Shown piece by piece: positions 1 to 6,536 of a DNA stretch of 44,036 nt. Position 1 is the stretch's first letter. Each line of letters begins with the position of its first letter. The stretch comes from SFHK01 sp963618055 (GTDB lineage: Bacteria; Bacillota; Clostridia; Christensenellales; Aristaeellaceae), in the NCBI GenBank assembly GCA_963618055.1, contig CAVERI010000013.1, positions 1 to 44,036 on the forward strand. The letters are read 5' to 3'. Both the position numbers and the translations under genes were made by a program. The notes beneath the pieces are model-generated. The model searched no databases and had not been told where the DNA came from. It saw only the letters and a list, made by a program, of their open reading frames with translations.

Positions 1-1
1 A

Positions 2-382
2 TACACGAAAACGGACGCGCATTACCGGGAAGGAACCGCCTTTAAGGCTTTCCGCTACGCCGGAAAGACCTTCGCCACCGCCCTGTGCGGCGACCTCTGG
101 ACGGAGGGACGACCCGAGGAAATGAACGCGCTGAACGCCGGCATCGTCCTGTGGCCGGTATGGTGCGACTATTCCGCCGACGAATGGAACGCCAGCGCCC
201 GGCATGAATACGCCGCGCGGGCGGCGCTGTGCGGCCGGAATGTGCTGCTCGTGAATCCGTACTGTGCCGACCCCAACACCGAAGGCCGCGCCGCCGGAGC
301 CGCCGCCCATTTCCGGAACGGACGCATTCAAAGCGACCGTCTCGCCGGTTCGCCCGGCGCGCTGCTCGTTCAGGTGGACTAA
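2..382 (+). CDS. Carbon-nitrogen hydrolase (nitrilase superfamily), C-terminal part, cut by window edge
   Basis: The frame is open from base 2, so the gene starts outside the window. The 126 visible residues contain the catalytic Lys region (YTKTDAHYREG), the nucleophile Cys context (ALCGDLW) and the later CGRNVLLVNPYC block, in nitrilase-superfamily order. Family members hydrolyse C-N bonds of amides or nitriles with a Glu-Lys-Cys triad; the Glu half lies off the window, so intactness cannot be judged. A terminator follows at once. A diverged copy of the same segment lies at 2018-2533, offset by 2151 bases. The substrate is unknown. Confidence 0.75.
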   Translation, partial: YTKTDAHYREGTAFKAFRYAGKTFATALCGDLWTEGRPEEMNALNAGIVLWPVWCDYSADEWNASARHEYAARAALCGRNVLLVNPYCADPNTEGRAAGAAAHFRNGRIQSDRLAGSPGALLVQVD

Positions 383-386
383 AATC

Positions 387-417
387 GCCGCCGTCGCAGA
401 AATTTGCGGCGGCTTTT
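387..417 (+). terminator. Intrinsic terminator after nitrilase fragment
   Basis: GCCGCCG pairs with CGGCGGC and is followed by TTTT. It begins four bases after the stop codon. The same structure, with a longer T run, follows the second nitrilase copy. Confidence 0.7.
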
Positions 418-457
418 AAACCCTTCGTTAATTAAGTAGAATGCAACCTACAGTTGC

Positions 458-486
458 TTGCAACCACGCATGTTTCATGCTATGAT
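458..486 (+). promoter_or_regulatory. Promoter of chimeric HTH gene (copy 1)
   Basis: TTGCAA (458-463), 17-base spacer, TATGAT (481-486). Just upstream, GCAAC-N5-GTTGC forms a small palindrome followed by another GCAAC, so an operator overlaps the -35. The layout is conserved at 2611-2639 although flanking bases have diverged, which suggests both HTH genes use it; autoregulation is my inference. Confidence 0.65.
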
Positions 487-549
487 GAGCTCACGTCACA
501 GGAACTGACCAACAGACGAAGCTTTTCCAATCATGAAGGAGGTTTTCAT

Positions 550-1035
550 ATGGGTATTGATAATCGCGTTGTAGGGGCCGCCATCACGGAGCTGCGCATG
601 CGCGCAGGCATGACTCAGCAGCAGCTGGCCGCTGGGCTGAACGTTTCCCATCAGGCCGTATCGAAATGGGAAAAGGGTGGGGGTTATATCGGTGTCGAAA
701 GACGAGCTGAAGGAGAACCGTTTGAATATTACATAGGTATGCTCACTCCTGAAAACACGCCCGTTCCTGACGGATTTGTCAGCATTGATTTCAAAGATTT
801 GGGCTTGGGTACTTGTTGGATCTACGGAAAAGAGAATGAAGTTCACGATACAAGTGCTTGCAAACAGAAACTTGCTGAAGTCGGTATGGAAATATGGCAA
901 GATGAAAATGGTGCAGTTTGGTCATTTGAAAATTGCTTGTGTCCCCGTTATACCACACCCGATGAAAACGGAAATATAATTCTTGATTACAGTTATTTTA
1001 TAACGAGCAAGCAAGGCGAGGAGGACACAAAATGA
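550..1035 (+). CDS. Chimeric regulator: XRE-type HTH N-terminus fused to GyrI-like effector-binding domain
   Basis: The 161-residue protein starts at ATG 550 behind GAAGGAGG. Residues 1-43 are an XRE helix-turn-helix almost identical to that of the gene at 2676. At about base 676 the reading continues in frame into an AT-richer segment that matches the GyrI-like/AraC-type ligand-binding domain (GEPFEYYIGML, WIYGKENEVH, FENCLCPRYT, ILDYSYFI). The HTH loses its last helix, so DNA binding may be impaired. The parts have different base composition and only one has a homologue nearby, so the gene is probably a recombination product. It could be a new ligand-responsive regulator or an inert remnant. 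The stop overlaps the next ATG (ATGA). Confidence 0.7.
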   Translation: MGIDNRVVGAAITELRMRAGMTQQQLAAGLNVSHQAVSKWEKGGGYIGVERRAEGEPFEYYIGMLTPENTPVPDGFVSIDFKDLGLGTCWIYGKENEVHDTSACKQKLAEVGMEIWQDENGAVWSFENCLCPRYTTPDENGNIILDYSYFITSKQGEEDTK

Positions 1036-1172
1036 GTGCACATAAACTTGAACTGGGACAGTTTTCCACCTTGATTGGGGGGGCAGAAGCAAATGAAGAA
1101 TATAACCATCCAGCGCTTAACACCGGATTTTGCAGAAAAGTACGCTCACTTTTTCGATGTAACTCCCCATGA
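1032..1172 (+). pseudogene. Fragment: start of a second BtrH-like gene copy, broken after about 11 codons
   Basis: This 46-codon ORF overlaps the chimeric regulator's stop by ATGA. Its first residues, MSAHKLELGQF, match the start of the gene at 1696 (MSVNKLNLGQF), and both have a GAGGAGGACA ribosome-binding region. After GQF the frame runs into the 5' part of the acetyltransferase gene and ends at TGA 1170. It looks like the stump of a paralogue cut by a recombination that joined it to the acetyltransferase. Confidence 0.55.
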
Positions 1173-1683
1173 CGTCAACCATGATGAGATGAAATGCTAC
1201 TGCATTACATGGCGCAGTGACGAAACCTATGCTGATGCCGGTCACTGGTTTGATACCCGGGAAGAACGGCGATCCCGTGCCATCGAATATGTAAAAAGCG
1301 GCTGTATCCGGGGGTATCTTGCATACTGCGGCGATGAAATTATTGGCTGGTGCAATACCAATGAACATTGCAGAATGGGTGTGGACTATCTGCGCGGCGA
1401 ATATCCTATCGGTCAGGAACAGTCGGAAGTCAAGGTAAAGCCGATCTTCTGTTTTGTGATTCATCCAGACTATCAGCGGATGGGTGTGGCTACCCGACTG
1501 CTACAGCGCATCTGTGCGGATGCTGCCAAAGAAGGCTTTGATTATGTAGAAGCCTACGTGCATGAAAATTTCATCAGCACCATTGACGATTTTCGTGGAC
1601 CCAGAAAACTGTATGAAAAATGCGGGTTTGAGATGACAGCCTGCGTAAACGGAAAAGCCGTCATGCGGAAGAAGTTGAAATGA
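1093..1683 (+). CDS. GNAT-family N-acetyltransferase
   Basis: The 196-residue protein has the GNAT acetyl-CoA site near residues 118-140 (FCFVIHPDYQRMGVATRLLQ, motif A with Q-x-x-G-x-A) and the closing YEKCGFEM motif. Such enzymes move an acetyl group from acetyl-CoA to an amine; the acceptor cannot be told. ATG 1093 is preferred over TTG 1075 because the family similarity begins there. Only a G-rich tract precedes it, so translation may be coupled to the upstream ORF. It belongs to the AT-rich cassette and is the only cassette gene that looks intact. Confidence 0.8.
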   Translation: MKNITIQRLTPDFAEKYAHFFDVTPHDVNHDEMKCYCITWRSDETYADAGHWFDTREERRSRAIEYVKSGCIRGYLAYCGDEIIGWCNTNEHCRMGVDYLRGEYPIGQEQSEVKVKPIFCFVIHPDYQRMGVATRLLQRICADAAKEGFDYVEAYVHENFISTIDDFRGPRKLYEKCGFEMTACVNGKAVMRKKLK

Positions 1684-1695
1684 GGAGGACAGAAA

Positions 1696-2034
1696 ATGAG
1701 TGTAAACAAACTGAATCTTGGTCAGTTCATCCACTGGGACTGGGGACAGAATTACCCTTTCAATGCGTGTATGGCAAAGTTGATGGAGTGCCTTGGCGGA
1801 GACATAGCTCTATATACCTACGACTTTTTCGCCGGAATATCTGGAGATGATTTTGTCATGTGTTATGGTGATAACCAAAAATTCAACGACTGCGTGTCTG
1901 TATGCACCGATAATGAATCCTTTCTTGCAAGAGTATGCGGCATGATCGGACTGGAATACCGTTTGGTAAAGCATGACGAATGGAAAACAAACCCGGCATT
2001 ATATTTCGACTTTGTGACGCCGCGAGGTCTTTGA
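1696..2034 (+). CDS. Truncated hypothetical protein, possibly BtrH-like/papain-fold
   Basis: ATG 1696 follows GAGGAGGACA. The 112-residue product has a QNYPFNACMAKLM stretch that recalls a papain-like Cys helix, as in BtrH-type or C39-like proteins, but I do not recognise the family with certainty. The native frame ends near FDFV (about base 2016). The last residues, TPRGL, come from another frame of the HTH-gene fragment across the junction, so the protein is almost surely C-terminally truncated. Composition is AT-richer than the flanks. A shorter stump of a paralogue lies at 1032. Confidence 0.5.
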   Translation: MSVNKLNLGQFIHWDWGQNYPFNACMAKLMECLGGDIALYTYDFFAGISGDDFVMCYGDNQKFNDCVSVCTDNESFLARVCGMIGLEYRLVKHDEWKTNPALYFDFVTPRGL

Positions 2035-2533
2035 GCAGAAGCAGGACGCGCTGGAAGCGCTCCGCGACGCGCTGTACAGCAGCCAGCTTTTCATCGGCGC
2101 GGACGGCGAAATCGTCGACTGCTTCCGCCGCGTCAGCGTTGGCTGGAAGGAATACACGAAGACGGACGCGCATTACCGGGAAGGTTCCGCCTTTAGGGCC
2201 TTCCGCTACGCCAGAAAGACCTTCGCCACCGCCCTGTGCGGCGACCTGTGGACGGAGGGGCGTCCAGAGGAAATGAACGCGCTGAACGCCGACGTCGTCC
2301 TGTGGCCGGTGTGGTGCGATTATACCGCCGACGAATGGAACGACAGCGCCCGTCACGAATACGCCGCGCAGGCGGCGCTGTGCGGCCGGAATGTGCTGTT
2401 TGTGAATCCATACTGTGCCGACCCGAACGCCGAAAGCCGCGCCGTCGGAGCCGCTGCCTATTTCCGCAGCGGCGGCATTCAAACCGACCGTCTCGCCGGT
2501 TCGCCCGGCACGCTTCTCGTTCAGGTGGACTGA
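2018..2533 (+). pseudogene. Nitrilase-family pseudogene fused to a coiled-coil gene fragment
   Basis: A TGA at 2015 opens this frame and no plausible start follows before the family homology. Bases 2018-2068 are about 50 bases nearly identical to 3206-3256 in the HTH gene (RREVFEQKQDALEALRDA versus RRETFEQKQDALEALRDA). They run in frame into a nitrilase segment (LYSSQLFIGADGEIVDCF) with the catalytic Lys and Cys regions and the C-terminus. The half with the catalytic Glu is missing, so it cannot be an active amidase. It is diverged from the copy at 2-382, not a fresh duplicate. Confidence 0.75.
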
Positions 2534-2537
2534 AATT

Positions 2538-2570
2538 ACCGCCGTCGCAGGAATTTGCGGCGGCTTTTTT
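2538..2570 (+). terminator. Intrinsic terminator after nitrilase pseudogene
   Basis: CCGCCG pairs with CGGCGG and is followed by six T. It corresponds to the terminator at 387-417 in the first copy of the repeated unit. Confidence 0.75.
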
Positions 2571-2610
2571 GAATCCTGCGTTAATTTAGTAGAATGCAAC
2601 CTGCAGTTGC

Positions 2611-2639
2611 TTGCAACCTATCGTATTTTATGCTATGAT
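2611..2639 (+). promoter_or_regulatory. Promoter of the intact HTH repeat-protein gene
   Basis: TTGCAA (2611-2616), 17-base spacer, TATGAT (2634-2639). GCAAC-N5-GTTGC just upstream is kept from copy 1. AAGGAGG sits before ATG 2676. Confidence 0.65.
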
Positions 2640-2675
2640 GAGCCTGCGACAACGACCACGAAGGAGGTTTTTCAT

Positions 2676-4523
2676 ATGGGTATTGACAATCGCATTGTAG
2701 GAGCCGCCATCACGGAGCTGCGCATGCGCGCAGGCATGACCCAGCAGCAGCTGGCCGCCGGACTGAACGTTTCCCATCAGGCCGTATCAAAATGGGAGAA
2801 AGGCGCGGCGCTTCCCGATATTCAGACGCTTCTGACCCTCACGCAGATGTTCGGCGTAACGATGGAGCAGCTTCTGAGCGGTGACATTCCGGGCAGCGAC
2901 GAGCCGGAGGAAACTGTTACAGAGGAAGCCGAGGAAGAGGAGCCGCTGTACGGCGAGCCCGTTTCCAAGGCGGAGGAGCCGTCCTCCATTGAAAAGTGGA
3001 TTCGCGGCGCGATTCCGGACATCCAGAAGGCCGCAAGCAGCGCCTACCGCGCCGTGGCTGACTTTGGCGAGAACCTTGGAAACCAGATTTCCGACGCAAT
3101 CAACCGTTCCGCGCAGAAGACCGCGAAGAACGACGACGCGGCCGCCAGCGACATTGAGCGCAAGCGCGGGGAGCTGGAAGCCAAACGTCAGGCCTTTGAA
3201 GCGCGCCGCGAGACCTTTGAGCAGAAGCAGGACGCGCTGGAAGCGCTCCGCGACGCGCATGAAGACGACCTTTCCGAGGACGCGGAAGCCCATTTGGACG
3301 AGATGGAGGCCGAGCTGGATCAGGAGGAAGCGCACCTCGATGAGATGGAGGACGAGCTCGATCAGCTGGAAGAGGAACTGGAGGAGCTTGAAGAGGACGA
3401 CGAAGAAACCGACGAAGATGACGATGACGACGATAACGACGGCAATGATGATAACGGCGCTCCGGCGGACGAAGCGCGGAAGAACGCTTCCGACACGAGC
3501 AATGGCCTGAACAACCTGACGATCGATCAGGTGATTCAGATGGCGCCGTTCATGACGCGCGCCAAACTGGACGAAATCGCCTCCGCGCTTCTGAAGGATA
3601 ACGCCACCTTCAATCAGGTGATGCGCCTTGCGCCCTTCCTCTCCCGCGACACGCTCAACCGCATCGCCGAGGGGCTGCTGCTCTCCCCTGCCAACAAGAA
3701 GAACATTGCGGCGCTCGCGCCGTTCTTGGGCAACGATCAGCTATACCGACTGCTGCTCAACAATCTGGATTGTCTGGACTGGGAGCTGATGAAGCGCGTG
3801 GCGCCGTTCCTCAAGCGCGGCATGGTCGATTCGCTGATGGCCTACCTGACCACCGGAACGAAGCCAACCTATGAAAGCAAGCCCGAAAAGAGCGCGCCCG
3901 GCCTTACCGAGACCATCCAGCAGGTTGCCTGCAACCTTGGCAGCATTGCCGGAGACCTGATCGACTACGGCAAGCGCGCCAGCGAGCCGTTCCGGCAGAA
4001 GGCCGCCGCTCCGGCTTCAGCCGAAACGCCGAAATCCGCCGAAGCCCCGAAGCCGCGCCAGACAGCCAAAGCGCCCAGTGAAATGCGCGACCGGGTCGCC
4101 CGCACGGCGCTAAGCGCCGGAAACTGGGATTGGCTGAGCGCCAATCTGGACGCAATCGGCGACCGTTCGCTGGTGCTTGAAATCGCTGCGCAGGCAGTGA
4201 AGCAGCCCGAGGATCATTCCGATCTGATAGGCCGCGCCGCGCTCCTGCTCGATTCCGCGCAGCAGGAGGCTCTCTTCCGCGCCGTTCTTGACGCGAACGC
4301 ATGGGATACCGTCGCCCAGCTAAAGCCTGTCGCCGACGAAGCCATCGCCGACCTGATCATCCGCCGTGCCGCCGAGGCGGACGAAGCCTGCCGCGCGAAA
4401 GCCTACCACGCTGTCGAGGTCTTCGCGCCGCTGATGAGCCGCTCCCTGCTGGAGGAGATCACCGAAAAGGCGCTGGCCGAGGAAAACTGGCCGCTGATCA
4501 ACGCTCTCACCGAGGTTTTCTGA
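2676..4523 (+). CDS. XRE-type HTH protein with acidic coiled coil and tandem helical repeats (unknown function)
   Basis: The protein has 615 residues. Residues 8-68 are an XRE/Cro helix-turn-helix (MTQQQLAAGLNVSHQAVSKW). Residues 72-90 are acidic, and about 160-235 form a charged coiled coil running into a nearly pure Asp/Glu tract (231-250). Residues 281-386 are four tandem repeats centred on A-P-F at 290, 319, 348 and 376, giving a 28-29 residue period. An Ala/Pro linker (about 440-478) leads to more helical repeats, including FAPLMSRSLLEEI. No membrane segment or enzyme motif is visible. It may be a DNA-binding scaffold; the function is unknown. Copies of its N-terminus and coiled coil are scattered upstream. 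Confidence 0.85.
   Translation: MGIDNRIVGAAITELRMRAGMTQQQLAAGLNVSHQAVSKWEKGAALPDIQTLLTLTQMFGVTMEQLLSGDIPGSDEPEETVTEEAEEEEPLYGEPVSKAEEPSSIEKWIRGAIPDIQKAASSAYRAVADFGENLGNQISDAINRSAQKTAKNDDAAASDIERKRGELEAKRQAFEARRETFEQKQDALEALRDAHEDDLSEDAEAHLDEMEAELDQEEAHLDEMEDELDQLEEELEELEEDDEETDEDDDDDDNDGNDDNGAPADEARKNASDTSNGLNNLTIDQVIQMAPFMTRAKLDEIASALLKDNATFNQVMRLAPFLSRDTLNRIAEGLLLSPANKKNIAALAPFLGNDQLYRLLLNNLDCLDWELMKRVAPFLKRGMVDSLMAYLTTGTKPTYESKPEKSAPGLTETIQQVACNLGSIAGDLIDYGKRASEPFRQKAAAPASAETPKSAEAPKPRQTAKAPSEMRDRVARTALSAGNWDWLSANLDAIGDRSLVLEIAAQAVKQPEDHSDLIGRAALLLDSAQQEALFRAVLDANAWDTVAQLKPVADEAIADLIIRRAAEADEACRAKAYHAVEVFAPLMSRSLLEEITEKALAEENWPLINALTEVF
3516..3833 (+). repeat. Four in-gene 29-residue repeats with APF[ML] core
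   Basis: The repeats encode residues 281-386 of the HTH protein. Each has the pattern hydrophobic-x-x-h-A-P-F-[ML]-x(3)-x-L-x-x-h, with A-P-F at residues 290, 319, 348 and 376. The spacing suggests a two-helix HEAT-like solenoid unit. Confidence 0.7.
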
Positions 4524-4550
4524 TTTTCTGACCATATAACCAACCTCAAA

Positions 4551-4582
4551 GGCCGCCCGCCGTTTCCCTCGCGGGCGGCCTT
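4551..4582 (+). terminator. Intrinsic terminator after HTH repeat-protein gene
   Basis: GGCCGCCCGC pairs perfectly with GCGGGCGGCC around a 10-base loop, 27 bases after the stop. The T run is short (TT), so efficiency is uncertain. Confidence 0.6.
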
Positions 4583-4735
4583 CCCATAGCCTCCGAAAGC
4601 TCTCCGATTTCTCCCCGCACAAATCGCGCTTGATTCATCCGCTGTTCAAGCGCGAACCGAAGCCGTGTGCCCGCGGCAGGCATATGCGCCCGCCCATCCC
4701 TCATACCATTGTTCTGCGAAAAGGAGGGCGTGCGC

Positions 4736-5002
4736 ATGCCGATACCGTGGGCGCTTGTCGTTTGTTTTCTATTAGGACTGCTGCTGATTGCGCTGGTCGG
4801 ACGTCTTCTGATCGTCCCCGGCCGCTTTTTCTGGCGGCTTCTTCTCAGCGGCGTCGCCGGTGCGCTGATTCTCGCCGCCTTCAACCTGCTGTCGCCGCTC
4901 ACGCACCTGTCCGTGCACGTGAACCCGTTCACGGCGCTGGCCGTCGGCTTCCTCGGCATCCCCGGCGCTCTTTTGCTGATTGCGCTCAACCTGTTTCTGT
5001 AG
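4736..5002 (+). CDS. bofA: BofA-family pro-sigma-K processing inhibitor
   Basis: The 88-residue protein is almost all membrane: an N-terminal segment (about 4-22), a second (about 32-50), and the family-diagnostic VNPFTALAVGFLGIPGALLL C-terminus. In Bacillus, BofA holds the SpoIVFA-SpoIVFB complex in the outer forespore membrane and keeps the pro-sigma-K protease inactive. ATG 4736 has AAGGAGG eight bases before it. It stands alone between a terminator and a convergent gpsA. In many Clostridia BofA occurs without a full SpoIVF system, so its partner here is not certain. Confidence 0.85.
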   Translation: MPIPWALVVCFLLGLLLIALVGRLLIVPGRFFWRLLLSGVAGALILAAFNLLSPLTHLSVHVNPFTALAVGFLGIPGALLLIALNLFL

Positions 5003-5065
5003 GTGAATACGCGCGTATGAATAAAAGAACAGCGGAAGCCCATTTCGACTCCCGCTGCCGTTTGC

Positions 5066-6112
5066 TTATTTTGTATATTCCTCTTCGAACGCCTGCCACG
5101 GAATCTCCGCGGCGGGCTTGCCATGGTTGATCACGTCGTCGCAATGCAGAAGCAGCGGATAATCCGCGGCGTTCAGCTCGCCCTTTTCAATGCGCGTGCG
5201 AATCGCCTGCGCCGCGCGCGACGCGATTACGATCGACTCCAGCGTCACACCCTTCAGCGCTTCCTTAGCTGCCTCAAACGTCATGCCGCGCCCAAGCAGC
5301 GTGCCCATCATGCGCGTGCGGCCGCCGTACACGGTCACATACAGGTCGCCCGCGCCGAAGATGATGTTGTCGTCCGAAACGCCGACCGCCTTCAGAATGC
5401 GCCGCATCTCCTTCACGCCCTGTCCGAACAGCGCCGCCTGCGAATTATAGTGCAGCTTGCCCTCCACGCCCTCGCGCCTCTCCGCCATGCCGACGGCCAG
5501 CGTCACGCCCAGCGCGTAGGCGTTTTTCAGCGCAACCGCGCATTCCAGCCCCATCACGTCTGTCGAAATGCTGATATGATAGTAATCCGTGCGGAACATC
5601 TCGCGCAGCCTTCTGAGAAGCTCCATATCGTCGCCGCAGAAGCACACCGTGGTGGGATCCAGATCCGCCAGCTCATAGGCCGTGCACGGGCCGCCCACAG
5701 CGTTCAGCGACAGGCTCCGGTTCGGCAGTCGCCTGCGGTAAAGCTCCGGGTAGGAAATCAGCGTGCCGTCGGGCAGGTTCACCAAGCCCTTGGTGATGCT
5801 GAGCACCGGCAGCGTTTCCGGAATCACCGGCAGCACGTTCTCCGAGAACCAGTCCACGCCAAAGCTGCTCACGCCGCCGATCATCAGATCCGCGCCCTTC
5901 AGCGCCTCGCCCATTTCCTCGAACGGATAAAATGTAATGCCCTCCGGAAGCGTGCGCTTCAGGTTCAGGTGATACCTGTCCACCTTCAGGCGCTCAATGA
6001 TTTCGCGGTCGAGCGGCGTGCCGACAATGCGCACCTCGTGACCGTTCGTGCGCGCCGGGAAGCTCATGGCCGAGCCCATCTGTCCGGCGCCGACAATCGT
6101 AATAACGCTCAT
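5066..6112 (-). CDS. gpsA: Glycerol-3-phosphate dehydrogenase-like protein (GpsA family)
   Basis: The 348-residue length fits GpsA. The N-terminal Rossmann motif is GAGQMG (residues 8-13), SITKG matches the substrate-binding segment, and ALKNAYALG carries the probable catalytic Lys. The C-terminal GAGDLYVTVYGGRTRMMG corresponds to the GLGDL/R-N region. GpsA reduces dihydroxyacetone phosphate to sn-glycerol 3-phosphate with NAD(P)H, the start of phospholipid synthesis. The sequence is divergent (GAGQMGSAMSFPA in place of the usual GAGSWGTALA), so a paralogue with another substrate is possible. GAGGGA precedes the ATG by eight bases. It diverges from feoA. Confidence 0.75.
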   Translation of the reverse strand: MSVITIVGAGQMGSAMSFPARTNGHEVRIVGTPLDREIIERLKVDRYHLNLKRTLPEGITFYPFEEMGEALKGADLMIGGVSSFGVDWFSENVLPVIPETLPVLSITKGLVNLPDGTLISYPELYRRRLPNRSLSLNAVGGPCTAYELADLDPTTVCFCGDDMELLRRLREMFRTDYYHISISTDVMGLECAVALKNAYALGVTLAVGMAERREGVEGKLHYNSQAALFGQGVKEMRRILKAVGVSDDNIIFGAGDLYVTVYGGRTRMMGTLLGRGMTFEAAKEALKGVTLESIVIASRAAQAIRTRIEKGELNAADYPLLLHCDDVINHGKPAAEIPWQAFEEEYTK

Positions 6113-6158
6113 GTATCATCCCTCGTTTGCTTGGAATAGAAAGCCATAAAACGTTCCA

Positions 6159-6187
6159 AGTATAGCACCAAATGCCGAAATGATCAA
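6159..6187 (-). promoter_or_regulatory. Promoter of gpsA
   Basis: On the minus strand: TTGATC (6187-6182), 17-base spacer, TATACT (6164-6159), about 47 bases before the gpsA ATG. Confidence 0.6.
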
Positions 6188-6263
6188 GCAAATTCTCGTT
6201 TCTGTTTTCGTGCCCGCGCGCGGCGCATAGGATGAGAGGGACGTTTTCGGGGAGGGATGAGGC

Positions 6264-6536
6264 ATGGTCATCACGCTGAACCAGCTGCCCGCCGGGCAGT
6301 CCGCCGTGGTGGAAAAGGTGGATACGAACGTGAAAATCGGCCGCCGGCTTCGCGAGCTTGGCGTGCTTCGCGGCGGCACGGTGGAGCTCGTCGGCGTCGC
6401 GCCGCTGGGCGATCCAGTGGCCGTGCGGGCGCTGGATACGCAAATTGCCCTGCGGCGGGAGCTGGCGGCGCGCATTCTCGTGCGCACGGAGGTTCCTACG
6501 CCCGCGGAAGACGCGCGCGCGGAGCTTCCGTCATGA
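6264..6536 (+). CDS. feoA: Ferrous iron transport protein A
   Basis: The 90-residue SH3-like FeoA has the family opening (LNQLPAGQSAVVEKVD), the central RRLRELGVLRGGTVELVG and a short charged tail. FeoA is a small cytoplasmic partner that modulates the Fe(II) channel FeoB. The start has GGGAGGG seven bases upstream. Its stop overlaps the feoB ATG (ATGA), so translation is coupled. No Fur box was recognised in the intergenic region. Confidence 0.9.
   Translation: MVITLNQLPAGQSAVVEKVDTNVKIGRRLRELGVLRGGTVELVGVAPLGDPVAVRALDTQIALRRELAARILVRTEVPTPAEDARAELPS

Noticed and set aside
454..549. Upstream extension of the chimeric HTH gene
   Set aside because: It would run through the promoter; the family homology and ribosome site begin at ATG 550.
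1..4523. Integron or transposon origin for the cassette
   Set aside because: No integrase, attC-like repeat, transposase or terminal inverted repeat is visible; the junctions are explained by recombination in repeated host genes.
5123..6139. Long plus-strand open frame opposite gpsA, and many similar long antisense frames (for example 21928-23172, 23111-24853, 39401-41122)
   Set aside because: They lie opposite well-recognised genes, have Arg/His/Ala-rich shadow composition typical of high-GC antisense frames and lack ribosome-binding sites.
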